Notes under the pieces: generated by a model
Database searches by the model: none
Told to the model about the DNA's origin: nothing
What the model saw: the letters and a program-made list of their open reading frames with translations, nothing else
In this document: piece after piece, positions 21,290 to 29,821 of the stretch
Layout: every line of letters begins with the position of its first letter
Numbering within the stretch: the stretch's first letter is position 1
Made by a program: the position numbers and the translations under genes
Source: Prorocentrum cordatum
Lineage: Eukaryota > Sar > Dinophyceae > Prorocentrales > Prorocentraceae
Reading direction: 5' to 3'
NCBI GenBank assembly: GCA_963575745.1
Contig: CAUYUJ010016910.1
Location: 142,001 to 206,000, forward strand
Length of the DNA: 64,000 nt

Positions 21290-21528
21290 AGTCCTCCAGT
21301 GAGGCCCCAATGGAGCCCCCTAACACCATCGTCTACGAGGGTCATGTGGTGCAGGCGTATGGCCGCTACCTTATTTGCCGCCGCTGTGCGGCGCACTGCC
21401 TTGTGGAAGCGCCGAACTGGCGGAAGCTCCTCGCCCCGTGCTCTGGCGCTGCGTCTTCGGGCCAGGACTGGTTCAGGGACGAGGTGCTGGCTGGACGTAA
21501 GCCGCGCCCACCGCCCGCTCCCGCGTAG
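21290..21528 (+). pseudogene. LINE C-terminal zinc-ribbon fragment
   Basis: The last 75-80 codons of a plus frame contain YEGHVVQAYGRYLICRRC, a CxxC followed by AAHCLVEAPNW, KLLAPC and GRKPRPPP before the stop. Dinoflagellate LINE polyproteins commonly end in a small cysteine domain of this form. The upstream sequence (20,998-21,290) stays open but shows no RT motifs, so this is a 3' remnant. GC-rich sequence with TTTCGGC-like text follows, consistent with an element 3' UTR. Recognition rests on pattern only. Confidence 0.45.
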
Positions 21529-22209
21529 GGCCGTCGCCTGGCGTCGGCACTGCGCAGGAATAGGCGTTGGGTGCGGCTTTGCGCGCCCGTGCGCGCTTTT
21601 AGTGGACCTGCCTGCACCCCTTGAGGCACGGCCTCCTTTTGGTCTTTTCGGCTAGCTTCCGTCCGCGGATGCTAGACCTTGGTTGCCCCTTGCCCCGTCC
21701 TAGGGATCACCGCTGGCACACGAGTGCCCACCGGATGCCAGCCCGGGAGCCCGAGCGGGGGCAGCTTTTTTTTCATTAACAGCATACACCCGAAGAACTC
21801 CCACGATGAGTGACCTCTCACGGCAGTTGTCAGCACCGGCCATTGCCAGCACCTGAGCGCACACCCTATGCTAAGTGAAATGCCAGGCGCAGCCGTGCAC
21901 ATCCATACGCACATAAGGAGGCCCCCTGTACAGAGGCACGGCGTCGGCTCGTATTCGCAGCACGAGACTACACAGAGGCCAGCGAGACGCGCGGACAGCA
22001 GCAGCAAGCGCAGGGGCAGCTTCTGCTGGCAGGGCGAGCCCTCGAGCGCCCACGGCGCCGGGGCTCGACGCCAGGGCGGGGCGGGGGGGATCGGCGCACG
22101 GGGGGCCGAGGCCCCCGCGTACGCGCGGACCAGGCCCAGCCCGAGGGGTCACCGCACGAGACGGCAGAGCACCAGCGGGAGCGTGTCAATGCACGAATGT
22201 GTCAGTGAT

Positions 22210-22294
22210 AGGGGGCCACATGCGAACCCCCCCCCCCTACCCGCCCCCCTCAGAAATCGTGGGGGGTAGGGGTAGGGTTCGCATGTGGCCCCCT
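22210..22294. repeat. Long hairpin with poly-C/poly-G stem
   Basis: AGGGGGCCACATGCGAACCC (22,210-22,229) and its exact reverse complement (22,275-22,294) form a 20-bp perfect stem. It continues imperfectly through CCCCCTACCCGCCCCCC against GGGGGGTAGGGGTAGGG to a loop of about 10 nt (CAGAAATC). The C/G runs could also form G-quadruplex or i-motif structures. The arm motif reappears in weaker form as GGGTTACATGCGAACTCC at 22,433. No coding sequence. Confidence 0.85.
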
Positions 22295-22394
22295 AAGTGA
22301 GTATGACTGCGCGCGAGGGGACAATTCGCAAGAGAGCGGCGGAAGCGTCTGCATCATGAGGGGCTGGAGCCCCGACTGGAGCCCCGTGCTTGCA

Positions 22395-22930
22395 GAGGGG
22401 TCAAGGTCGATCAAGTCTAATCGGACGGCTGAGGGTTACATGCGAACTCCTGGAAGCCGGAAGTATCTGCTTCTCTGCCCCGAAAGCCTGTCACGTGTTG
22501 CGGAACAGAGGTCCAAGAGCACTACGTAACCCGAGTCGCTCGCGCTAAAGACCGACCGCTGTTGCACAAGTGGCGTGTGCAAGTCCACTTGGAGGGGGTC
22601 ATGGGAATGCGGCGTTCCTCCACGAGGGGTATGCATACTGGGTCCGATCGAATCGCTCTCTGCCTCTGTGTCCCAAAACGTCGATTCGGCGTCTCAGCAC
22701 AAAGGCCTTGAGAAAACTAGAACCCAATCGCTCGCGTTGAAGACTACCGTGCCTGTACGATAGGGTCATAGTCGATCCAGTCCGATGGTCCCGCTGAGAA
22801 TTGTGAGCTCCTCAAATCCGTGGCTCTCGGTCTTGAAGTGTCCCAAGCGCCTATCCCGCGTGCGGAGCACGGGCTTGGGAGCACTGGCCTCTGACGGCGC
22901 CGAACGAACACGTGCGGCGTCGGCCCATCC
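22395..22930 (+). repeat. Three diverged tandem units of about 180 bp
   Basis: GTCAAGGTCGATCAAGTC (22,398) and GTCATAGTCGATCCAGTC (22,765) begin similar segments. A block CTCTGCC...AGTCGCTCGCG...AAGAC repeats at 22,475-22,555 and 22,660-22,745, with a weaker relative at 22,830-22,925. Non-coding. Confidence 0.5.
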
Positions 22931-23084
22931 CGTGCGCGGACATGCACGAGCAGACCGAATGAAGCGTGTCGCCCCCACACCACCTCCCTGTACCTCGCGT
23001 TTGGCGCGCTCGTCGCGCCGTCCTTCAAGGCTGCCCCGTGCGCCCCCCAACCTCGCAGACTGGCGGGGTCATCGGCCTGGAGCG

Positions 23085-23215
23085 AGGAAAGGCCAGGAGG
23101 GAGAGAAGCGAGGAAAGGCCAGGAGGGAGAGGAGCGAGGAAGGAGTAAGCATGAGGGGGGAAGGAAGTGGAAGGAGAGAGGAGGCGGCAGGAAGCGGAGG
23201 GAGGGAGCCGCGCAA
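23085..23215 (+). repeat. Purine-rich minisatellite
   Basis: GAGGAAAGGCCAGGAGGGAG is repeated twice, then GA-rich sequence. No gene is seen from 22,930 to 23,420. Confidence 0.65.
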
Positions 23216-23419
23216 CGTCTCTGCGCGCTCACGCTGCAAAACATGCCCGACGGGTGCCTGCAATGTGCCCCACCGGCGGCAGCTGGTCCATCCGCTCCGC
23301 GCAGCGCCCCGCGCCGAGGATGTCCTCCTCGCAGAGCTCCTCGGTGGGAGGGGAACCCGCTCGCCTCGGTGGGCGGAGGAGGGAATCCCTCCTCCACCCA
23401 CCTGGGATCACGGATCACG

Positions 23420-23515
23420 GGAAGCCAGGAGGCAGCCTCTGGGAGGCCTTCGCGGGAACAGCTGCGGGCAACTGAGACCGATCAGGGGGCCATCAAGCCA
23501 GATCTGGGCAAACGA
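23420..23515 (+). repeat. Diverged member of duplicated segment D
   Basis: GGGAGGCCTTCGCGGGA and ACCGATCAGGGGGCCATCAA, CCAGATC align with the better conserved pair at 43,935 and 45,250 (GGGAGGTCTTCGTAAGAC, ATAGAGGGGCC). It lies just upstream of the type 1 leader. Confidence 0.5.
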
Positions 23516-23521
23516 AGCGGG

Positions 23522-24011
23522 GTATCCGGCGAATGGCCCAACCATCTGCGGGCGCGAGTGCCGCAAGCCAGGTGGGACGAAAGAGGGGCAGGCCCCTCGG
23601 GGGACACGAAGCGTGCGAGGGGTGTGCCGAAATGGGCGCGGCGCCGGCATGCGGACCCTGCCGCCAGGACCCTCGGTGAAGCCCCCTTATGAGGCCACGA
23701 AGCGCGTGAGAGGTGTGCCGAACTGGGCGCGGGGCCGCCATGCGGAAACCCTGCTCACGGGGCCTTCGGCGGAGGGGCCGCGCGAACTGTGTGAGGGGCG
23801 CGCCGAACTGGGCGCGGGGCCGTCGTGCGGACCCTGCCGCTGGGGCCGTCGGTGAAGCCCCCGTATGGAGGCACGAAAAGTGTAGTGGGCGTGCCAGGCT
23901 GGTTGCGCGGAAGGCCGGAGGGAAGAGAAGGGGGAGGAGTGGCGAGGAGGAGGGAGGACGCGGGGCACTGTCTCTCCAAAACGGGGGCCCAACGCCACAG
24001 GACGTCTGGGG
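23522..24011 (+). mobile_element. Type 1 cassette, copy 1
   Basis: The leader has GTATCCGGCGAATGGCCCAA then CCAT and a GAGTGCCGCAAG block. Four diverged units (23,608-23,905) carry CACGAAGCGTGTGAGGGGTG-type text and TGCCGAAATGGGCGCG. A GA-rich tract follows (23,915-23,960). The tail is GCGGGGCACTGTCTCTCC, AAAACGGGGGCCCAACGCCA, CAGGACGTCTGGGG. It is the shortest array of the four plus-strand copies, and the inverted terminal motif is weak at the tail. No coding function is supported. Confidence 0.75.
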
Positions 24012-24239
24012 ATGAAACCGATTTGAGCGGGATTAGGCTGGATCTCAGACGGGATGATGCCCTGGTCTTCGTTCGCGACAAAACCAGCGCAGACACTGGA
24101 TGCAACCTTCCAGCAGATACATCCGAAAGGGAGGGCCAGAAGAACGAGGCTCCTCTGCGCTCTGGACAGTCCGCTGGCCCCCAGAGGCCTCCGGAGACCT
24201 CCGCGGAGACCTCCGTATGGGTGCCCAGGCAGAAGAGCA

Positions 24240-24320
24240 GCGGCAGCAGGCGACGAGGCGCAGGATCGGCATCAGGAGCAGCATCGGGGGCAGGAGCAGG
24301 AGGAGCCTCGGAGCATGAAC
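24240..24320 (+). repeat. Short GCAGGAGCA repeat
   Basis: AGCAGCGGCAGCAGG and GCATCAGGAGCAGCATC-type text. The rest of 24,011-24,600 shows no supported gene, though it lies just downstream of the last recognised FKBP-like exon and may be intron or 3' sequence. Confidence 0.4.
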
Positions 24321-24608
24321 AGGTCACAGGAAGGTGTAGGCGGCAGAGGACGATCCAGTCGACTGTCTCGACAGCTTCGGCTTCCCTGCGGATAGTTGGA
24401 ATTAGGAGCAGAGGGGAGATGGGGAAGTGGTGCAGGGCGCCCACCGGCGCAACCAGCTACGATCGCTTAGGGAGATATCATAATACAGCAGAAAAAAACA
24501 AAAAACACAACATGCGCTTGATGACTCGTGCCAGCAGGTGGGCGTCGGGGGACGCTCGTGGGCAGCCCCACACCCCTGATGGGGAGATCCCCCTCGGTCC
24601 TGAAACAC

Positions 24609-25010
24609 CTGCTTCGTCCGCTGTTTCTTGCGGTCCTTGGCGACCTTCAGGCCTTCCTGGATCTGCTTCAGGAGCCTTTCGGAAGCGGTGTTGCAGGGCT
24701 CGACCCGCACCAGGGTGCGCACGACCCGGTGCGCCTCGGCCAGCTTCCGCATGCGCTGCAGGGCCACTGCTCTGCGATAGAGCGCCTTGACGTTGCGAGG
24801 ATCCGCAGCCAGCACTTCGCCACAGAGATCCGCTGCGAGTTGCCAAGCCTTCACATGCAGGCAACACTGCGCCGCGTTGAGTTTGCACGTCCTTACCAGG
24901 ATAGCGGTACGTGACGATGGGCAAGTCAGGCAAGAGAGCCTTTCTGCGAGGTCGGCGTACTGTGCCAAAGCCAACAAGTGGCGCTTCTGGGTGAAGAGTT
25001 GGTCAGCCAC
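24609..25010 (-). CDS. FKBP-like TPR protein, TPR exon
   Basis: This is an exon of about 134 codons from a co-chaperone-like protein. It starts VADQLFTQKRHLLALAQYAD, the usual first TPR helix pair of TPR-type immunophilins. Next come a CKLNAAQCCLHVKAWQLAAD segment (second TPR) and RNVKALYRRAVALQRM (third TPR, with the A-L-Y-R-R-A signature). It ends in a Lys/Arg-rich helix (DRKKQRTKQ). TPR domains of this type often bind the C-terminal EEVD of Hsp90 or Hsp70, so that role is an inference. The acceptor is taken after CCCAGAG at 25,011. The next candidate donor is GTGTTT at 24,608. A stop in the same frame lies near 24,402, so this could also be the last exon. The reading frame joins in phase with the exon at 25,459. 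Confidence 0.7.
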
Positions 25011-25165
25011 CTCTGGGACAGTCGAAGCGATGCACTTCACCCCCCCCCTGCCTCCCGTCCCCTCCAGGGCCAGTGGTGGTGCATAGACTCGAGCGGAACC
25101 TCTGGGACAGTCAGAGCGATGCACTTCACCAACCCTGCCTCCCGTCCCCTCTCGGGCCAGTGGTG
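25011..25165. repeat. 72-87 bp direct duplication inside the FKBP-like intron
   Basis: CCTCTGGGACAGTC, GCGATGCACTTCACC, CTGCCTCCCGTCCCCTC and GGCCAGTGGTGGTGCATA occur twice in order (from 25,010 and 25,098). The first copy ends exactly at the proposed acceptor of the TPR exon, so the duplication carries a second copy of the acceptor-side sequence. Confidence 0.8.
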
Positions 25166-25279
25166 GTGCATAACACTCGCGCGGACTGGACGCCTAGAGA
25201 ACCTTGCCCCCTCCGCACGGGCAGCCGTGCTCACGAGGGAAGCCACGACGTGCACACCGCAGACGCACATTGCTCGGAG

Positions 25280-25430
25280 ATCTTGCTACGAGAAGTGGGG
25301 AATATTCTTCGTAGATCCGCTTAGGCTTAGGGCCCTGAGGTGCCCCAAAGCTTCTGTGAGTAGGTCCCGAGGGCCGTCGGGGGATAAAGAAACTCCTGCG
25401 GGAACCTGCTCGCAGGCCGACTTCTCTAGT
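25280..25430 (+). repeat. Dispersed repeat R, copy 2 (intronic)
   Basis: GAGATCTTGCTACGAGAAGT, AAGCTTCTGTGAG, GGGGGATAAAGAAACTCC and GAACCTGCTCGCAGGCCG align in order with 19,512-19,650. Confidence 0.6.
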
Positions 25431-25458
25431 GACTGTGCGTGGATTCCCGGCGCGGAGC

Positions 25459-25662
25459 CTGCTTTCGCTCCCTCGCCCAGGAGGCCACGTCTGCCAGCCT
25501 CGCGCCTACCACGTCAGCCGTCGGATGCGTGACCTCCAGCAGCTCCACGACGACGGACGCCTCGACGCCCGACGCGGCCCCGTCGCCCGTCAGACCCTCC
25601 TCGCCCGCGCCCGCGGCCACCAATGCCACCATCCCCACTGGCCCGAAGAGCCGGGCCCGCTC
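25459..25662 (-). CDS. FKBP-like TPR protein, exon with second half of the FKBP domain
   Basis: The 68-codon exon begins ERARLFGPVGMVALVAAGAG, includes EEGLTGDGAASGVEASV and ends the fold with VVVELLEV, which matches the last strand of FKBP domains (V-F-x-V-E-L-L-x-V). A linker, ADVASWARERKQ, leads into the TPR exon. The acceptor is strong: TTTTTTGTCCCCCTTCCAG directly before GAG. The donor after AAGCAG is GCTCCG, a GC donor. Both ends are in phase 0 with their neighbours. The aromatic residues that line the isomerase pocket in active FKBPs (for example the Tyr of A-Y-G) are not evident, so this may be a binding rather than catalytic domain. Confidence 0.65.
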
Positions 25663-26200
25663 CTGGAAGGGGGACAAAAAACTGCACAGCAGCAGGAACT
25701 TGCGGGCGTCCGCGCGGGCTTCGTGCGACGGCGCTGGGCCCCCCGCCCTGGCGCGCGGCGAGCGCTGGGGGCGGCGCCGGAGGATCCGCCGAGGGGGTCC
25801 AGCGCAGATCTAAGAGATCCGCGCGGAGCTCCGAAAGTTCGTTTTTGTCCCTGTGTTTCAGGGCCCCCTACACCAGGACATTGCTATCCAAGAGTTTGTA
25901 AATTCTAAGACTTTCAAGCGTTCACCTTGGCGACGACAGGAAACGGGACTAACGCACGATGACATAATAGCAACCTTGCGCGGTGGCTTACGCAGCCGCC
26001 ACCGCGGCACGTTACATTGGAAACGAGGGCGCTCACGCGCGACCTTGCTCGGACAGCTCACGCGCCAACGTCCGTGCAGTCGACCGCGTTTTCTTCCGTC
26101 GACCACCTGGAGAAAACAAGTGATGGAGTGTGCTTCGACCCGCAACTGCAGTTTTCTCCGGTGCGCCGTTGTGCTGGTTTTTCAAAGTCCCCGTATACGG

Positions 26201-26378
26201 AGGCCTCCCAGATGGGGTCCGAGCAGCATAGCCGATGCATCACCGATGCATCGGCCGTGTCAACGATGCATCGGCGACGTCGGCGTGGAGAGAATCGGGC
26301 TCCACATCGAGCAGCGTCCCCAATGCATCGGCGATGCGAGGCGATCCTCTGGTCTCCTCGAACCCCATCTGGTGGCTT
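26201..26378. mobile_element. MITE-like foldback element, family M, copy 3 (diverged)
   Basis: Begins AGGCCTCCCAGATGGGGTCC and has the GATGCATCGGCGACGTCGGC core, the block GGCTCCACATCGAGC and a decayed right arm (GCGATCCTCTGGTC, CCCCATCTGGTGGC) in which the final AGGCC has become GGCTTAG. It lies in the probable intron between two FKBP-like exons. Confidence 0.75.
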
Positions 26379-26621
26379 AGAGTCTTCGAGCAATTGGGAG
26401 ATCGACTACAGAATTGATGTATGCCAAGATCGTTTTGGCCGTCGAATCTGCGGAAGGGATGGTACGCAGAATGTTCTGTAGATCTGAGGAACATTCACGC
26501 ATATGTTCCACGCATATCTTCCACGCACTCGACGAGAAAAACAATTCTGGGGTAAGTCTATTCGGTAGCCGATCCCCTACCCAAAGTGTAGGGGGCACTG
26601 ACTTTCTCTTCGTCCGAGCTC

Positions 26622-26838
26622 CCCTGGCCGCATGCGCGGCAGCGCGAGCTCGAGCAGGTCGCAGAGGGCCCCCTCCCCCACGGTGGCGAGGCGCTCCCGC
26701 CACGCGGGCGGCGGCGAGGCGGGCCCGCTGGCGCCCTCGGTGCGCCACAAGGGAGCGTCGGAATCCACAGCCTCTGGGGCCCCGCCCCGGGGCCCCTGGG
26801 GGCCCCGAGAGTCGGGATCCACCAAAAGGGGGGTGACC
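26622..26838 (-). CDS. FKBP-like TPR protein, exon with first part of the FKBP domain core
   Basis: The 217-bp exon reads VTPLLVDPDSRGPQ, then a Gly/Pro-rich segment, WRERLA and VGEGALCDLLELALPRMRPG. The last block is the hallmark FKBP segment G-E-G-x-x-x-x-x-x-x-A-L-x-x-M-x-P-G-E. The Trp usual in active isomerases (VIxGWExGL) is Leu here. The acceptor is CCCCCCCTCAG at 26,839. The donor is best placed before GAGCTC (a GA donor), which restores Gly-Glu-Arg across the junction with the 25,662 exon. GAG occurs on both sides of the splice, so the exact cut is ambiguous within three bases, as is common in dinoflagellate introns. Confidence 0.6.
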
Positions 26839-27104
26839 CTGAGGGGGGGCATGAATTCGATCCAGTGGTGCACCGAACTGCCGCAAACAGATGACTCCTC
26901 GCATGCCCCACCTGTCGGCAACTGTCGGGAGCTGCCGGCGGCTGGGGGGCATCGGTTTGGGCGGTTCGGTGCAAAAACCGATCACTCTCTCTCTCACACA
27001 CACACACACATACACACCGTGGGGCACACACCTCCTTTTGCGGGATCCCGAGAGAGGGGGAGACCCGTTTGAGTGGTGGGTGGCTGGCGACTCAGCTTGC
27101 GCAG

Positions 27105-27400
27105 CGGACTTTCCTGGCGCCTCCCCGCGCCGGAGGCGCCCGTGCGTCGGGGGAGGCGCTCAGCGGCGGGGCTGAAACCAGCTGCACACGGCGGGCTCCG
27201 TAACCTCCTCCTCCTCCTCCTCCTCCTCCTCCGCCTCCTCCGCCTCCTCCGCCTCCTCGGACCCAGACCCCCAGGGGTCCGGGCCCCCAGGCTCCCCCCC
27301 CGGTCCCCATCCCACCGTGTCGTCCGCATCGGCAGAGGAGCAAACAAAGGCACCAGCATAAGCCGTCGGAAGTCCGCGCAGAGTTCTTAGGCTGGCGCTG
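27105..27400 (-). CDS. Possible upstream acidic exon of the FKBP-like gene
   Basis: A minus-strand frame reads LRTLRGLPTAYAGAF, then an acidic GSEEAEEAEEAEEEEEEEEE run encoded by an imperfect GGC/GGA tract (27,205-27,265), then VTEPAVCSW. Acidic N-terminal regions occur in some TPR immunophilins, and this is the right position for one, but splice sites are not clear and the Glu run may be a microsatellite artefact. The first half of the FKBP fold and the start codon were not found. A (CA)n run near 26,997-27,020 lies in the intervening sequence. Confidence 0.25.
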
Positions 27401-27829
27401 GGCTCCCCGCGCGCCAGGGAGGGGGGATATTTGGCGCCCGTCCAACGAGTCCGCGCGGACCTCCAACAGCTTGTGTTCATGCCGATGTTTCCTCCTCGGC
27501 CCGAAGCAGCGACGGATATGCGGAACCCTGCCCGCCCGCCTGGGCGGGCAGATGTCCGTGTCCACCACTCGCCGAGAACCCGAGGCCAAGACCTCGAAGA
27601 GGTGGGTGTGGATAGACCCAGACCCCCGGCGCCATGTTTTCTGTTCACGCAGACCCCCAATAAAGATATCGGCACCTTCCCCGAGACTATCCTGAATCGT
27701 TTCCGTTGACGGCCCCCGGGCCCGGTAAGGTCCACGAGGGTCCGAAGACGGTGGCCAAAAACCCTCGGTTGTTCTCCAAGCAGTGCTTGCGCTTAGGGGT
27801 TCTTGCTTGAGCTTCTCAGGAACTGAATA

Positions 27830-28070
27830 GGTGTCCCAAGGATTCGCGACGTTCCAGCTTGTTGCCGCCCAGTTGCCGCCAGTGGGGTCTCAGGGGTTCG
27901 CCACGTTCTGGCCAGTTGCGTCCCGCTGCGGGCCGTTACCGCCTGTGGGGGTGTCCCAAGAGATCGCCACGTCCCGGCCCACTGCCGCCCGCTGCCGCCC
28001 GGGGTTCGCCATGTTCTGGCCCGTTATCGCCCGTTGCTGGCCGTTGCCGCCTGTGGGGGTGTCCCGGGGA
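27830..28070 (+). repeat. Tandem repeat, about 65 bp unit
   Basis: GGGGTGTCCCAAGAGATCGC, CACGTTCTGGCC and CCGTTGCCGCCTGTGGGGGT occur about four times. The 440-codon minus-strand frame that crosses this array (27,890-29,212) shows no domain and is not supported. No other feature is seen to 29,090. Confidence 0.65.
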
Positions 28071-29092
28071 TGCCTTCTTCTTCTTCGAGAAACGACCGCA
28101 AAGACGCGTGTGCGTCCACAGTGCTGTAGCCGACGGTTCGGGGGCCATGCTGGTAAACATGATTTCGCCTCAGGCGCAAGAAGATGTAGTCTGGGCGAAT
28201 TGGGCAACCACATACGAACCCTGCCCCTGCAGCTCAGACATCTGAAACGCCAGCCGGGGCGCATAATCTCAGAATTTGAAGGGTGTCCGCAGCCAGGTGA
28301 GCCCCACCCGGACGCTACAACCCATGGCCGACCGGACCGGCAAGGACAGGGCTCGCACGTGGCCGCAGTTAGGGAAAGCCCACAATGCGGCGAGGGCATT
28401 GGATAAGGAACCATTGGAGAACGAATCCAGGGGATGGAGGCAGGTGGAACTTCAACTGAGGCTTGGCGATGGTTTTCACCGCCGCCCTCATCAGATAAAA
28501 AACTCTCCAGGGTCTGAAGCCTCCTGGGCACGTTCCTTAACAAACGACCCAACCGTACCGATACCGCTGCTCTCCCTGGGTCTCCTTCCAGGTGCGTTCT
28601 GACGTTCTGACCTCGACTTCGAAGCGAACCCTGCCGTGGCAACGAGGGCCTCCCAGGGGGTCCCGAACAATCGAGAACGAAGGGAGGGAGTAGCGGTATC
28701 CGTGCCTCTTCCTCTGAGCAGCCGATTGGATTTTTCAGTGCGCGGCCCCACAGGTCCCGACCCCTTGATTCACAAGGGCCAGGCTTTCGCCCCGGATCCA
28801 TTCTTGATGGGCCCTGGGCACTAAAATCCCCGTACGCCGAAACCGACCGGATCCATTCTTGATGGCCCCTGGGCGCAATGGAAGTCCTTGGAGGCCGAGA
28901 TCGAAGAACACAAACGCCTAGATCCAAGCGACAAAAACCAAAAAGACAGAGAGCACACCGCCGGAGGCCTGGGCAAAGGGGCACCCCGCGGCGGGCACAA
29001 ACCTCTGACACAGCGATGTTTGCCACAACGCGGCTCCCCCGATCGTGAACGTACTGACTCGGGTCAATGCAAGCCCGGGTCAGTCGGGCCCT

Positions 29093-29150
29093 GCAGGATC
29101 CTGCAAGATCCTGAAGGATCCTGCAGAATCCTGCGCCGAAGCCCTGGTCA
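29093..29150 (+). repeat. GGATCCTGCA short tandem repeat
   Basis: An 11-bp unit (CAGGATCCTG, CAAGATCCTG, AAGGATCCTG, CAGAATCCTG) appears about five times, each self-complementary around GGATCC, so several hairpins are possible. Confidence 0.7.
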
Positions 29151-29349
29151 GTGCACCCATGGCTCTGGAGGATGCTGCAAGATCCGGCGCTCTCACTGAT
29201 CCCCGCTTGCATTGACCCCCGTCTCTTGAGCCCCGACCCGAAACCTCATGCGAAGCAGCATGCTCTCCCCTAATGGGCCGCGAACGGTGCCCAGTCCCCT
29301 GCAGGCCGCCCAGTACCTGTCATTGAACTCATTGGCTTCATTGAATTAG

Positions 29350-29576
29350 AGGCCGCCTAGATGGGATCGGAGTAGATGGGGTCGGAGGATCGCGCCGCAT
29401 CGCCAATACATCGGCGATGCATCGCCGATGCATCGGCCATGCACTGGCAATGCCGGCGATACATCCGCGACATCGGCGTGGAGAAGCATGGGCTCCAGAT
29501 CGAGCCGCATCGTTGATGCATCGGCGTTGCGGCGCGATCCTCCGACCCCATTTGCTCGGACCCTGTTTGGGAGGCC
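29350..29576. mobile_element. MITE-like foldback element, family M, copy 4 (complete)
   Basis: The left arm AGGCCGCCTAGATGGGATCG continues to GGAGGATCGCGCCGCATCG. The right arm TTGCGGCGCGATCCTCC continues to GTTTGGGAGGCC. TAG flanks both ends (29,347 and 29,577), as in copy 2. The core has GATACATCGGCGATGCATCG-type palindromes. The LINE frame downstream is open through this element, which shows that the open frame upstream of 29,822 is not evidence of coding. Confidence 0.8.
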
Positions 29577-29659
29577 TAGATGAGTTCAAGAGCATGCTCT
29601 CCCTTCCCCGGGACAAACGATACGAAAGCCCCGCATCGCGACCTGCTCGCAACGCGAGG

Positions 29660-29735
29660 GTGTCTGGGCAGGTCCCTCCTCCCCCTCCTCCTCCTCCTCC
29701 TCCTCCTCATCCTCCTCCTCCTAGCTGCCATCTGG
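29660..29735 (+). repeat. (CCT)n microsatellite at LINE 5' side
   Basis: CCTCCTCCTCC with one CAT interruption, ending about 90 bp before the proposed LINE start codon. A matching CCT tract lies beyond the LINE 3' end at 34,838. Confidence 0.9.
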
Positions 29736-29821
29736 GCCTAAGAGATTGTCAGGGCAGCCACAGGACCTCACACAGCTATTACATTGTATGTGGCGACACC
29801 CATAGCTGGGCGGAGGCCCGC

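Noticed and set aside
22785-23855. A 356-codon plus-strand ORF
   Set aside because: It joins diverged repeats, a purine minisatellite and the type 1 array, and shows no domain.
27890-29212. A 440-codon minus-strand ORF
   Set aside because: No domain, part of it is a tandem repeat, and the GC-rich composition explains the openness.
29417-29821. Upstream extension of the LINE frame
   Set aside because: It crosses a MITE-like element and a CCT microsatellite, so openness there is accidental. The start was set at 29,822.
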